This document shows, in pieces, positions 1 to 8,462 of a stretch of 37,234 nt of DNA. The DNA comes from an uncultured Lysobacterales bacterium (lineage in GTDB: Bacteria > Pseudomonadota > Gammaproteobacteria > Xanthomonadales > SZUA-36): NCBI GenBank assembly GCA_937927755.1, contig CALBDB010000185.1, forward strand, positions 1-37,234, in the 5' to 3' direction. Numbering within the stretch: position 1 is the first letter of the stretch; the number at the start of each line of letters is the position of its first letter. The translations under genes and the position numbers were made by a program. Below the pieces are notes generated by a model. That model did not search any database. It was not told the DNA's origin and saw only the letters and a list, made by a program, of their open reading frames with translations.

Positions 1-2
1 CG

Positions 3-116
3 TCGTCAGCATCCCAGCTGGTGCTGGTCGCTGACTGCGAGGAGACCGAATATCACGAACGTGGGGTGTTCGTGCGAGTCTCGTTGGATTCTGGTGGCAA
101 ACCACAAATAGCATAA
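3..116 (+). CDS. C-terminal end of an unidentified protein (5' part outside window)
   Basis: Frame 3 is open from the left edge and gives 37 residues ending in a tandem stop (TAA at 114-116, TAG at 117-119). The residues have ordinary protein character, with charged stretches (ADCEETEYHERGVFVRV), while the other two plus frames read less naturally or stop early. I take it as the tail of a gene that starts before the window. No domain can be recognised from so short a piece. A stem-loop at 212-239 lies downstream and could end its transcript. The double stop favours a true gene end over chance, but the call is weak. Confidence 0.45.
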   Translation, partial: SSASQLVLVADCEETEYHERGVFVRVSLDSGGKPQIA

Positions 117-211
117 TAGTGAAATCATCAGGGTCGGAATCGTCGGTCTGACTGCCTTATTCATATATCACCTGTCGTGAACCTGGCTGGGACACCCCTG
201 TTTCCGGAGAG

Positions 212-239
212 AGCGGACCGCTGGATTCAGCGGTCCGCT
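212..239 (+). terminator. Perfect 11-bp stem-loop, possible terminator of upstream gene
   Basis: AGCGGACCGCT (212-222) and AGCGGTCCGCT (229-239) are exact inverted copies around a 6-nt loop. The stem is strong enough to terminate or stabilise a transcript, but only a weak T-rich tail follows, so intrinsic termination is uncertain. It lies 96 bp after the stop of the left-edge gene. Confidence 0.4.
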
Positions 240-446
240 TATCGACCTTGCGTGTCCCCGGAATGCTATCCTCCTCGCGGCTTGGGGGTGGCGACTCCAC
301 GCAAAGTCTCTCTTTTCCTCAAAGGCTGCCGGAAATTTAGCTGCCCTTTCGTATCTCGGGGTGGCCGCGTGACGGGGCATTTTTGGTGCCGATCAAGTCA
401 CCCCTCGTAACCAATAACTGCTTGAATAGCACACCCTGTGTTACAG

Positions 447-532
447 AAAGCTGAAGATGAATTTAAGCTTTTGCTAAGGTTTATACGAAACAATCATATT
501 CTTAATAGCAGCTTAAAATAATTTTCAGCTTT
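447..532. repeat. AT-rich nested inverted repeat (long hairpin) upstream of the secreted-protein genes
   Basis: Outer arms AAAGCTGAAGAT (447-458) and ATTTTCAGCTTT (521-532) pair with one G-U. Inside them TTTAAGC (462-468) pairs with GCTTAAA (511-517), then TGCTA (472-476) with TAGCA (506-510). All three helices are collinear, so an 86-nt imperfect hairpin or cruciform can form. It sits about 140 bp before the start of the next gene and just before the candidate promoter at 561-589, so it may be a regulator-binding region, or part of a longer leader RNA if transcription starts further upstream. Function is unknown. Confidence 0.5.
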
Positions 533-672
533 GGTTAATTGAGTCTTGATTATGCTGTCTTTGATCCCGTGTAGATCCAGCTGTAGATAATTCTCATAAG
601 ACAAAACGCAGACCTCTCGCAAATGGGGTTACTCGTGATTCTGATTACGTGGTTATGCGAAGGAGAAAACTT

Positions 673-3600
673 ATGAGAAGCAAGGCTTTTGCCGTGCCCA
701 ATGCGGCACCTACCGACGCACCGCCCAAATTTGGTGCGGTGACAGTCAAAAGGAACAAAAAGACGTTCCGCAATCTCTTACTAATTCCATTACTGTTATT
801 GACGGTACTGTGTATGGTCGCCGGCAACACCAGCGCCGAGGAGGGCCTGACCTGGCCGGTTAAAGTCGACCTGCTGGTGCCTGACGCCGAAGTCGCTGCA
901 CCATGGCATGACATGGGTGACGTATTCATGCAGAACGACAGGGACAAGAACCTCACTATTGAGATATTTCCCAACGAAGGCATTTTGCTCAGGAATGTTT
1001 CCATCCACGTCGTCGACGATCCGGAAGATTTTGAAGCGATCCTGGATAAAAAAAGCATGAAGCTCAAAATCCCCAAGCTTGATTTTCGGACGGACTATGA
1101 AGTTGACCCGCAAGGCTATCACCATCAGGTCATAGCGCTGGAAGATCTCGACGACGTCAAGTTCTGCTGGGGGGTCAACCCGGATCATTGCCCACCACCC
1201 TACGTTATCGTTCATGCCGAGTTGCAACTGCCGGACGGAAGTATCCTGGACGGCGCCTACGCCAAGAACGAAGCCGTGTTTGACCGCTTTGTGGTCAAAG
1301 AGGTAGTGCTGGGTGATTCAAAGTACTGGGGCTACGTCACCTATCCTCTGGCCAAACACGAAGCGGGGCACTTCATCGACGCCAACGTGATGGGCCTGGA
1401 ATATGTGACCATCACCCAGTCCGGGATTACCGGTATTGACGGCCAGTTCTGGTACCTGCCTGATGAATATGTCGCATTTTCGGCGGGCAGCCTGTTGCTT
1501 GGCGATACGCTCGGTGGACGCCGGGTATCGCCGGCGGACCTCTTCGGGGAATCCGATATGGATGACGACCATGTGATCAATATGGCCTGGTTGTTACAGA
1601 GCCTGGATGCGGATGGAAATCCCGGACAGGGTTCAATCAATATCAGCGAAGAAGTAGTCGCTTGTCTGGATAGCGTGCTACCGGCCCCCCCACCAACACC
1701 AGCCGAACTTTTTTATGATGCTGGCGCCGTTGGCGCCCTGATCACGGCGACGCAAACTTCCTGTGCGGTGGAACTGGCTGCAATTACAAGGGAGGAGGCC
1801 CGGGAGAATCTGAATTCCGGGCAGAAGGCCGGCAACCTCTTGCGGAAGAACATCTCAAAGACTCCCGATATGAAAAGCGACAAGGCCAAGATTGAAATCA
1901 TGCCTGTCTACGTACCGGCCAGGAGATCAAATGAGATGCCAGCCGAAGTGGTCTACTACGATGAAAACGACGAGATCATAGAGACACGGGATGTCGCCAA
2001 ACCCATCGTGGTTTCTTACCTTGACCAAGTTGAAAGTACCGGTGCGCTTGACGTGTTCGTGGCCGTCTCACGGGACGACGGGGACACCTGGAAACGCCGT
2101 AATATCTCCAAGACCGCAGACAAATCTTCCATGGCGGGTTACCCGGGAGAATCCTGGAAGCCCATGCTCAAGGTCAAGGACAACAAGATCTTTGTGGCCT
2201 GGACCGACAAATACTGCCGGGGCGGCCGTCCTGGTTACGCCGTCACGGTTTGTGATGCGTTTGATATCGACTCTGACGGGGATGGCGAATTCGATACTTG
2301 TGAAATATGCCGTGAAACCGACGAGGGCACCATGTGCAGATACGATTACACGGGTGACGACGGCTACTGGCAGGACGACATCTTCGGTGTGGGCGGGCCG
2401 CAACGTTCGGTTTTCTATGATGACTACCCCGAAATGGGTGAGGTGCCCTACAGCTGCGTTTGGGCAGCCAGGGGTATCGTTACCACCCAGAATGACGTTG
2501 ATAATGGTACCGGTGACTATGTCGGTGACATTGTCTGGTTCAAGCCCGAGAAGTTGACTTCAGGACGCCGCGACGCCTTCCAGCTCTTTGCCGGGGCGGG
2601 TACCGGTGTCGGGTTTGCCATTGTCTGGCAGGAAGACCCCAAAGGTCTGCTGCCGGGTGACGGGGCAGGCCCTGGCGACGGATGGAGTGGTGCCAATACC
2701 AACAATAAGACCGATGTCTGGTACAGCTATATCACTCTGAAGGATTTTGCCAAAATTGATGAAAACTACCCATCAGGGGAGTTCGGCGAAAAGGACGACA
2801 TTGTGGACACTGATCCCGAGCTGGCTGGAAGAGTCAAGGCCCTGGTGCCCATGACCCTGCCGGTAAGGATAACCGACAACGAAGTCTGCAGCATGGAGAA
2901 CATGGACCCCGATGGTGGACATGGAGAGCACGATTTTGACGGGGAAGGTCAAGGAACCCATCGCTACTGCGGTACATTAGCGAGCATCGGTACGGCCGAA
3001 GTTCCGGGAACCAACCCGCTGTGCGCCTACACCCTGGAGAAAGCAAACCCCAAGGGTGAAATCCATAATGTCTGTGTTACTGCCGACGGACGCTTTCTTG
3101 ACGGCAACACCGGCGCTTCCCGGCCCAATATCTTCTTGCAGCCCTATAAGAAACCAGACGGCAGCAAGAGCGCCTGGGTCATCATCGGCTACGAGGACAG
3201 CAAGGGTGTTGGCTCACCCCCGGATGGTGAGCACGACGATGACGGCTGTGGCGGAGGTGATGATTACATACCGGTTTGGCCCGTTGAGGATGGCGATGAA
3301 CATGACGAGGATCGCTACAAACCGGATATGGGTAAAAATGTCTTCTATCACAGCTTCGATCTTTTCAATCCCGTAACAGTCGCCAGCGGAGGCATGATCA
3401 ATCAGCCGGAGATCAAACTGGATGAGTACGGAAACCCGATATTGGACGAGTTTGGAAACCCGATACCGGTCTACCTGACGGAAGATCCCGCTCTGTATGA
3501 TGGTGATCCACCGCTGCTTCTCGACTGGAAGGGTGATCCAATCCCGGCTACGCATAATGCCCGGCGGGTGCGCTTTGTCACCCAACCCAAGTCCAAGGCA

Positions 3601-4590
3601 GGTAAGTCGAAAACCGTATTGGTAGCACTGTACCGCGAAGGTGAAGAAGGCAGAGGTAAACCCGCAGATGTGTTCATGCGACGCATGGTTGCACCTAAAT
3701 CCGGTAATCCCTATGCCTATGAGAACTTCACGCCGGGGGCCAGGAACCTTAGCAGCGTGGAGCCGACCGTAACATTCCAGGATCCGTTTGACGCGGAAAA
3801 ACCCATCAAGATGCTCCGATGGACCTGGTCTGAAGAGAATCTCGATGATTCGTCGGCAAGAAATCCCTTCTCCGATGCCCGCGCCCACCGCGGTGCACTT
3901 AACGGGGATGATCTGCTTATCGGCTACACCTGGACGCCAAATTGGGGCAGAAAGGCCAACGATAAGTACGATTTCTACATCCGGCGCTCCTTTAACGGAG
4001 GTCAGCACTGGACGACCGACTCGTCTGATCCCGATCCTATCGAGCACAACGTGGTCTTCAGGGTACCGGTGATCGATGAGGTCAACCAGGTCGTAACCTG
4101 GGATGAAGAGGTGGTCACCACTGAGTACAGCCCGGGCGCACTCGAACCGCCGCGTAACGTTTCCAACCTGCGCAACAACCGCACGACCGTGGCAGAGCCG
4201 AGGCTGGTCAAGACGCCGGGAACCATCCTGACCGGTGGAACCATTCTTTACCCGGAAGATGAGTGGGATAAGGACGTCTACCAGCTCGCCTATGGTCTGG
4301 ATTTCAACCAGAACACGCTGCCGGATGGTGTCGAGTATCCCAAGCTGCCACTGGACATTTATTACAGCCGGACCATGGACAAGGGGCAACGCTACCAAAG
4401 TGTGCTTGTCACTCCGCAGGGCGGCAGCGGCAAGCCAGAGGAAGGCTGGAACCCGCTGGCCAAAGATAAGCCCCAGCAAGGTGCAGCTCAGTTGCGCCAG
4501 ACACCCGACGGCTCGCGGATGTACGGCATCTGGCTGGAGGAAGGCGAGAAGGGCAGCGACATCCTGTTCCGCAGAGTTGACTATCGTTGA
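673..4590 (+). CDS. Large exported protein with M41-like HEAGH region and Asp-box motifs
   Basis: 1305 residues. The start at 673 is preferred over the GTG at 649 because AGGAG at 661-665 lies 7 nt upstream. A hydrophobic segment at about residues 34-50 followed by a small-residue stretch ending NTSA suggests a Sec signal peptide with a long n-region. Residues 229-233 are HEAGH, a zinc-protease motif, followed by LGGRR (280-284), LFGE and a DDDH cluster (297-300); the order and spacing resemble the FtsH/M41 peptidase domain, but no ATPase domain is present. Asp-box motifs of the sialidase/BNR type occur at 466-473 (SRDDGDTW) and 1106-1113 (SFNGGQHW), suggesting beta-propeller blades. A calcium-loop-like Asp-rich segment starts at 531. 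First of three exported-protein genes. No whole-length family is recognised; proteolytic activity is inference. Confidence 0.85.
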   Translation: MRSKAFAVPNAAPTDAPPKFGAVTVKRNKKTFRNLLLIPLLLLTVLCMVAGNTSAEEGLTWPVKVDLLVPDAEVAAPWHDMGDVFMQNDRDKNLTIEIFPNEGILLRNVSIHVVDDPEDFEAILDKKSMKLKIPKLDFRTDYEVDPQGYHHQVIALEDLDDVKFCWGVNPDHCPPPYVIVHAELQLPDGSILDGAYAKNEAVFDRFVVKEVVLGDSKYWGYVTYPLAKHEAGHFIDANVMGLEYVTITQSGITGIDGQFWYLPDEYVAFSAGSLLLGDTLGGRRVSPADLFGESDMDDDHVINMAWLLQSLDADGNPGQGSINISEEVVACLDSVLPAPPPTPAELFYDAGAVGALITATQTSCAVELAAITREEARENLNSGQKAGNLLRKNISKTPDMKSDKAKIEIMPVYVPARRSNEMPAEVVYYDENDEIIETRDVAKPIVVSYLDQVESTGALDVFVAVSRDDGDTWKRRNISKTADKSSMAGYPGESWKPMLKVKDNKIFVAWTDKYCRGGRPGYAVTVCDAFDIDSDGDGEFDTCEICRETDEGTMCRYDYTGDDGYWQDDIFGVGGPQRSVFYDDYPEMGEVPYSCVWAARGIVTTQNDVDNGTGDYVGDIVWFKPEKLTSGRRDAFQLFAGAGTGVGFAIVWQEDPKGLLPGDGAGPGDGWSGANTNNKTDVWYSYITLKDFAKIDENYPSGEFGEKDDIVDTDPELAGRVKALVPMTLPVRITDNEVCSMENMDPDGGHGEHDFDGEGQGTHRYCGTLASIGTAEVPGTNPLCAYTLEKANPKGEIHNVCVTADGRFLDGNTGASRPNIFLQPYKKPDGSKSAWVIIGYEDSKGVGSPPDGEHDDDGCGGGDDYIPVWPVEDGDEHDEDRYKPDMGKNVFYHSFDLFNPVTVASGGMINQPEIKLDEYGNPILDEFGNPIPVYLTEDPALYDGDPPLLLDWKGDPIPATHNARRVRFVTQPKSKAGKSKTVLVALYREGEEGRGKPADVFMRRMVAPKSGNPYAYENFTPGARNLSSVEPTVTFQDPFDAEKPIKMLRWTWSEENLDDSSARNPFSDARAHRGALNGDDLLIGYTWTPNWGRKANDKYDFYIRRSFNGGQHWTTDSSDPDPIEHNVVFRVPVIDEVNQVVTWDEEVVTTEYSPGALEPPRNVSNLRNNRTTVAEPRLVKTPGTILTGGTILYPEDEWDKDVYQLAYGLDFNQNTLPDGVEYPKLPLDIYYSRTMDKGQRYQSVLVTPQGGSGKPEEGWNPLAKDKPQQGAAQLRQTPDGSRMYGIWLEEGEKGSDILFRRVDYR

Positions 4591-4638
4591 TTATCGCATC
4601 GCAGACGCGCCTGAATTATGAGGCGCAAGGAGTACATT

Positions 4639-6183
4639 ATGAAAACCAGTAAATTTGTTATTACCATAGGAGCCTGCGTATTGCTGCTCCTGACCGGCGC
4701 CCCCGTATGGGGCGCCAAGGGGGGGATCCCCGGCAAACCGCCACCAAGCGATGATCCCCCGCCGGATGCAGTTGTTGAAGATTTCTACTTCTGGCGATGG
4801 GGACACATGGATGGCCCACACGATTCCAGCAAGGCTCTGGGCATCTCCCGGGATGGCTTTACAGCAGTTGGATCTACCGTGGTTGTGGATTTCCAACGGG
4901 CCTGGCGCTCTGACATCGACTGGGCTATCAACACCAATCTTGATGGTGACACTATTCCCCCGCTCTACAACGAGCTCCAGGTGCAGGAGGATATCGGCAA
5001 AATTGCACCATCCCGTCCCAGTGCCGCCTTTGCGGCCTCGGACATGACAGAAGGCACAGTTGATGGTTGCCCGGGGTATGACAAGACTGACCTGTCGAAC
5101 CTTTCCCTGGATTGGTGCGGCTCGCTGCCGGTGGGAACGTATGACAAGGGCGAGGTGACCTACGGTATTGAGTGGCTACTGCCTGTACTCGATGCAGAGG
5201 ATGGGTACGAGTTCTTGAATCTCACCGACTTCGTGGCCTTTCCAGACTTCGGCGGCGGCATATCCGACATGCAGGTGAATGATGTGTCTGTCGACGGTAG
5301 CATCCTGGTGGGCACCGGAAACGTCAAGAAAGGCCTGCGGGCGTTCCGCGTCGACACGGTGGAAGGGCCCTTTGATGAAGAAGGTGTGCCGATCCCGGTT
5401 CAGCTGACCATCCAGGAAGTAATCGATGATGTGGAGGGGCAGACGCTCCAATACAGCTCGGCCCAGGCCGTATCAGCGGATGGAACTATTATCGCCGGTT
5501 ACGGCGGGACAAGAAACGGGAACAAGGCGTTCGTCACGATCTTCGAGGGTACTGAGGTGGATGCGGACGGTAATGTAGTTGCGCTCCTGACGAGCACGAT
5601 CCTGCCTAAGATCCCCGGCGGCAGGTTTGCCGAAGCTTACGCCATGACCGAGACCCCTGAGGGCGTCATCTACATCGCTGGACGAAGCGACAGTCCCAGG
5701 GGACCCCAGGCCTGTATCTGGTTTGAAGGGGATGATCCCACCACCACGGATGTTGTCGAAACCTGGGTGGTCAAGGGACTGGGCGGCCTCTCCAAGAAGA
5801 AGCTCGACAGCGTGGCGACCGGCATTGCCTACAGGGCTGGCGCGGTGGATGGTGATCTCATGGTCGTGGGTACAAGCCAGAGCATTCTCTACCCCTCCGA
5901 GGCTTTCGTCTGGGCTGGTAACCCTGTGATCGAGGAAGAGGACGTGCCTGAGGATGAGGTGATTGGCTACATGTACGATCTCGAGTACATCCTCACCAAG
6001 ACCGGCGCTGGCGCAGCGTCCAGCTTTGGTTCCAGGTGGATACTGAACGAGGCCACCGGGGTCTCAGCATTGGGCGACCGCATCGTCGGCTGGGGCACCA
6101 ACCCGGAAGGTGGTATCGAAGCCTGGGTTGTCACCGGTTACCCGCTTGAAGAATTGGGACCCCTCCTGAGCTATGAGGAATAG
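4639..6183 (+). CDS. Exported HAF-type repeat protein
   Basis: 514 residues. The ATG at 4639 is preferred over 4618 because AAGGAG at 4627-4632 is 6 nt upstream and the protein then begins with a clear signal peptide (KTSKF, hydrophobic core, cleavage near VWGA). The mature protein contains repeated units of the kind 'VSADGTIIAGYGG ... KAFV', 'VSVDGSILVGTGN ... RAFRV' and 'ALGDRIVGWG ... EAWV', typical of HAF extracellular repeats, which are predicted to form a beta-propeller. No catalytic residues are evident. It lies 48 bp after the M41-like gene; a small stem (GCGCCT at 4607-4612 with AGGCGC at 4621-4626) sits directly before the ribosome site. The three genes 673-7406 are probably co-expressed. 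Specific role unknown. Confidence 0.85.
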   Translation: MKTSKFVITIGACVLLLLTGAPVWGAKGGIPGKPPPSDDPPPDAVVEDFYFWRWGHMDGPHDSSKALGISRDGFTAVGSTVVVDFQRAWRSDIDWAINTNLDGDTIPPLYNELQVQEDIGKIAPSRPSAAFAASDMTEGTVDGCPGYDKTDLSNLSLDWCGSLPVGTYDKGEVTYGIEWLLPVLDAEDGYEFLNLTDFVAFPDFGGGISDMQVNDVSVDGSILVGTGNVKKGLRAFRVDTVEGPFDEEGVPIPVQLTIQEVIDDVEGQTLQYSSAQAVSADGTIIAGYGGTRNGNKAFVTIFEGTEVDADGNVVALLTSTILPKIPGGRFAEAYAMTETPEGVIYIAGRSDSPRGPQACIWFEGDDPTTTDVVETWVVKGLGGLSKKKLDSVATGIAYRAGAVDGDLMVVGTSQSILYPSEAFVWAGNPVIEEEDVPEDEVIGYMYDLEYILTKTGAGAASSFGSRWILNEATGVSALGDRIVGWGTNPEGGIEAWVVTGYPLEELGPLLSYEE

Positions 6184-6194
6184 GTTCCTTTCGC

Positions 6195-6220
6195 AGGGGA
6201 GGACGTTAACGTCCTCCCCT
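6195..6220. terminator. Perfect 26-bp palindrome after the HAF-repeat gene
   Basis: Positions 6195-6220 are a perfect palindrome of 13 + 13 bases (AGGGGAGGACGTT and its complement), 12 bp after the stop at 6183. A short T-rich stretch (GATCTTGT) follows. It could be a partial terminator or an RNA stabiliser that sets the level of the next gene. Confidence 0.55.
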
Positions 6221-6266
6221 GATCTTGTCACTGCAAGTTGACGAGTGATTCAACTGGAGAAAGATT

Positions 6267-7406
6267 ATGTACGCAAAATTCAATACCGGACTTTTCTGTC
6301 TCTTGCTGCTTGCGGGCAGCAGCAATATGCTGGCTGATCCAATCATTTTCGAAACTTTTACGGATTACCCCGACAATGCCCTGATTTCGGTCAGCCCCGC
6401 CGGGCCGGCGGTTGGTTTGCGGGACGACTGGCAGCTTGATGCTGAAAACAATTTCTATGTCAACCGCACCGAGGCAGACCTCGAAAGTGGCACCGGCAAG
6501 GCGGTTTACGACTTCCCATTTGATGATAATGGCGCACGCACAGCTTCCAGGTCAACGAGCATTGATCATGTCCTGTTCAGTGATGACGGCGACGTGTTTT
6601 ACGCCAGTTTCCTGATCGAACCCGCGCGCGAAATGGGTCATATGTTCTTCATACTGATCCTTGACCGGCTTGACGGTGGTGGACAACCGGAAATTTCCTT
6701 TGGCATGAAGGACGGCCAATTCGTAGTCGGTAATGGTGGTGTGGAGGTAGATATTGGCGGCGGCTTCCCAACAGTCACCGAAATGCTGGTCGTGCTGAAA
6801 GTTGAATATGGCGCTGGCGGAAGCGAGGTTGTAACGCTGTGGGCTGATCCGGAAAATGAGTCCAGCGACCCTGTGATTGACAGTGAGTTGGTTAATTTTC
6901 TGAACCAGGGTGGTGGAAAGGTCACAGCGGTGGCCATCCGGGGCGAGCAAATGGCTGGTCAGCCGGCGCTATTTGACGACCTCCGGGTCGGCCTGAAGTT
7001 CGAGGATGTTGCCAGTGACGTGCAACTCCCGGTGCTGTCCCCAGACGTTGGCGTGAACGGAATGTTTTACGATCCCAGTAATCCGGGGCACGGTCTGGAC
7101 TTTAACGTGCATGAGCTGGGGTTTACGGTTTTTTATTACGGTCATACCAGCAACGGCGAGAGGCTCTGGCTGCACTCCGAACTGTTCAACGAAGACCTTG
7201 AGTTTGGCCTGTCGTACGAATTGGAGATGTTCGAAGCCATCAACGGTGTGTTCGGCAATCCGGCTATACCGGTAACGACCTGGGGAACGATCACCATAAA
7301 CCTGACGGATTGTGATTCCGGTCATGCTTCATTCAGCGGGATTGATGGCAATCTCGAGATGGACTTAGCACGATTGACCCGCCTGCCGGGCATCGGTTGT
7401 CATTAA
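6267..7406 (+). CDS. Exported protein, lectin-like fold plus C-terminal 'YDPSNPGHG' domain
   Basis: 379 residues. CTGGAGA ends 8 nt before the ATG. Residues 1-23 form a signal peptide ending near MLA-DP. Residues about 24-245 are beta-rich with alternating hydrophobics (ASFLIEP, VTLWADP, FDDLRVG), in the style of concanavalin/laminin-G-like jelly rolls. The C-terminal ~110 residues begin NGMFYDPSNPGHGLDF and contain FTVFYYGHTSNGERLWL and a late LTDCDSGHASF; I know similar 'W/F-Y-(D/N)P-x-x-x-G-x-G' domains from exported gammaproteobacterial proteins, without a defined function. Two Cys near the C-terminus may form a disulfide. Third of the exported-protein genes, closed by hairpins downstream. 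Confidence 0.8.
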   Translation: MYAKFNTGLFCLLLLAGSSNMLADPIIFETFTDYPDNALISVSPAGPAVGLRDDWQLDAENNFYVNRTEADLESGTGKAVYDFPFDDNGARTASRSTSIDHVLFSDDGDVFYASFLIEPAREMGHMFFILILDRLDGGGQPEISFGMKDGQFVVGNGGVEVDIGGGFPTVTEMLVVLKVEYGAGGSEVVTLWADPENESSDPVIDSELVNFLNQGGGKVTAVAIRGEQMAGQPALFDDLRVGLKFEDVASDVQLPVLSPDVGVNGMFYDPSNPGHGLDFNVHELGFTVFYYGHTSNGERLWLHSELFNEDLEFGLSYELEMFEAINGVFGNPAIPVTTWGTITINLTDCDSGHASFSGIDGNLEMDLARLTRLPGIGCH

Positions 7407-7411
7407 TAAGC

Positions 7412-7462
7412 GCGCTGGTTGCCCCCGGCGAATTGGAGGCCAACCGCCAGACACCAGCGCGG
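7412..7462. other. Stem-loop directly after the third exported-protein gene
   Basis: CGCGCTGGT (7412-7420) is exactly complementary to ACCAGCGCG (7454-7462). An alternative inner pairing GGTTG/CAACC (7418-7422 with 7442-7446) competes with it. No T-tract follows, so it is more likely a 3'-end stabiliser than an intrinsic terminator. Confidence 0.4.
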
Positions 7463-7511
7463 AACCCACTTGATTGGGGTTGTTTTGTTAGAGTTTGAAA
7501 TCTGACCCCAA

Positions 7512-7543
7512 AAAAGGGCCTGTGGTTATTTCCAGGCCCTTTT
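7512..7543. terminator. Rho-independent terminator, possibly bidirectional
   Basis: AAAAGGGCCTG (7512-7522) and CAGGCCCTTTT (7533-7543) form a perfect 11-bp stem with a 10-nt loop, with A and T runs on the two sides. It ends the exported-protein gene group and insulates the following lipoprotein protease gene. Confidence 0.7.
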
Positions 7544-7638
7544 CCATGGGAATCAGCCAGATTCAGTTTTGTGAATAATAAACACCACAACATCTTGAGC
7601 TACAATCTGTGAAATAGAACTCAAGCAGGTACCCGTAC

Positions 7639-8451
7639 ATGACCCAGACCAGCCGTTTACTCATCCTCTCCATTGTTTTATTGCTGCTGGCCGCATGCGC
7701 CACCAGTCCCACGGGACGCCGTCAGCTGATGCTGGTTTCCGAGGAGTCATCCATCGTATCTTCGAAGGAAGCCTACCTTTCAACGGTAAATGAACTGGAT
7801 AAGGCCGGAAAGATCGAGGATAAAACAGCGGTCACCGCCAGGGTTGAAAATATAACGGGCCGCCTGATCACCGAGGCCATCAAGATGCGTCCCGACACGG
7901 CCAACTGGGAATGGAGTGTCGTGGTTATCGAGGATCCTGAAATGGTAAATGCATGGTGTATGGCAGGTGGCAGGATGGCCGTTTACACGGGGTTGCTGGA
8001 GAAAGTTAAACCGAGCGATGATGAACTGGCACAGGTTATGGGCCACGAGATTTCGCATGCGTTGGCAAAACATACGGCAGAGAAAATGTCGATGCAAATG
8101 GCCACCGCCGTAGGTGTCGCAGCGGTCGGGATTGCTTCCGATAATACCGGCGTTGCACTGACAGGCGCCGCACTTACAGCAATGCTGGTCGTTAACCTGC
8201 CCAACAGCCGCTCTGCTGAAAAAGAAGCTGACCGCATTGGTATTGAACTGGCTGCCAAGGCCGGGTACGACCCGAGAGCAGCGGCAACCTTGTGGAAGAA
8301 AATGGGGGATGTGTCCGGGTCAGGCCCGCCGCAATTTTTAAGCACCCATCCTGCGCCGGAAAACCGGCAGGAGAAACTGGCAAAGTTGGCAGTAAAGATG
8401 GAGCCGTACTACGATCCCGACGCCGATCACCCGGTTTATATATTGAGGTAA
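7639..8451 (+). CDS. M48-family zinc metalloprotease, lipoprotein
   Basis: 270 residues. N-terminal lipoprotein signal with lipobox LLAAC (Cys20). The M48 zinc site is visible: HEISH at 136-140 and a downstream ExxxD (E194, D198 in AEKEAD) that supplies the third ligand and a catalytic-site Asp. The hydrophobic stretch between them (about 150-185) is usual for the family. Size and layout match the single-domain periplasmic proteases related to LoiP/YggG and YcaL, which degrade misfolded envelope proteins; the exact orthologue cannot be decided. Weak AGG 10 nt before the ATG. Separated from the convergent small lipoprotein gene by REP-like palindromes. Confidence 0.9.
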   Translation: MTQTSRLLILSIVLLLLAACATSPTGRRQLMLVSEESSIVSSKEAYLSTVNELDKAGKIEDKTAVTARVENITGRLITEAIKMRPDTANWEWSVVVIEDPEMVNAWCMAGGRMAVYTGLLEKVKPSDDELAQVMGHEISHALAKHTAEKMSMQMATAVGVAAVGIASDNTGVALTGAALTAMLVVNLPNSRSAEKEADRIGIELAAKAGYDPRAAATLWKKMGDVSGSGPPQFLSTHPAPENRQEKLAKLAVKMEPYYDPDADHPVYILR

Positions 8452-8462
8452 AAATAAAACCC

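Larger units (their letters stand above)
117..672. other. Long non-coding leader or intergenic region with several RNA-like folds
   Basis: No convincing gene lies here; the 77- and 70-codon frames overlap each other on opposite strands and have no ribosome site. The region holds (a) a perfect 11-bp stem at 212-239; (b) a GC-rich folded stretch in which TTGCGTG at 248-254 pairs with CACGCAA at 298-304 and CCCC at 256-259 can pair with GGGG inside; (c) an AT-rich nested hairpin at 447-532; (d) a possible promoter with TTGATC at 561-566 and TAGATA at 584-589 (17-bp spacer); and (e) a direct repeat TGTAGAT at 570-576 and 582-588. The next gene starts at 673. I do not recognise a known riboswitch. 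Confidence 0.5.

Noticed and set aside
270-420. Possible cyclic-di-GMP-I (GEMM) riboswitch
   Set aside because: An ACGCAAAG core is present at 299-306, but the GCAAACC/GAAA part and the tetraloop receptor expected of the family are missing. A covariance-model search would settle it.
3214-4479. 421-codon open frame on the minus strand inside the large exported-protein gene
   Set aside because: It is antisense to a gene with signal peptide, good ribosome site and recognisable motifs; its own translation shows no domain or proper start. Long antisense frames are common in mid-GC genes.
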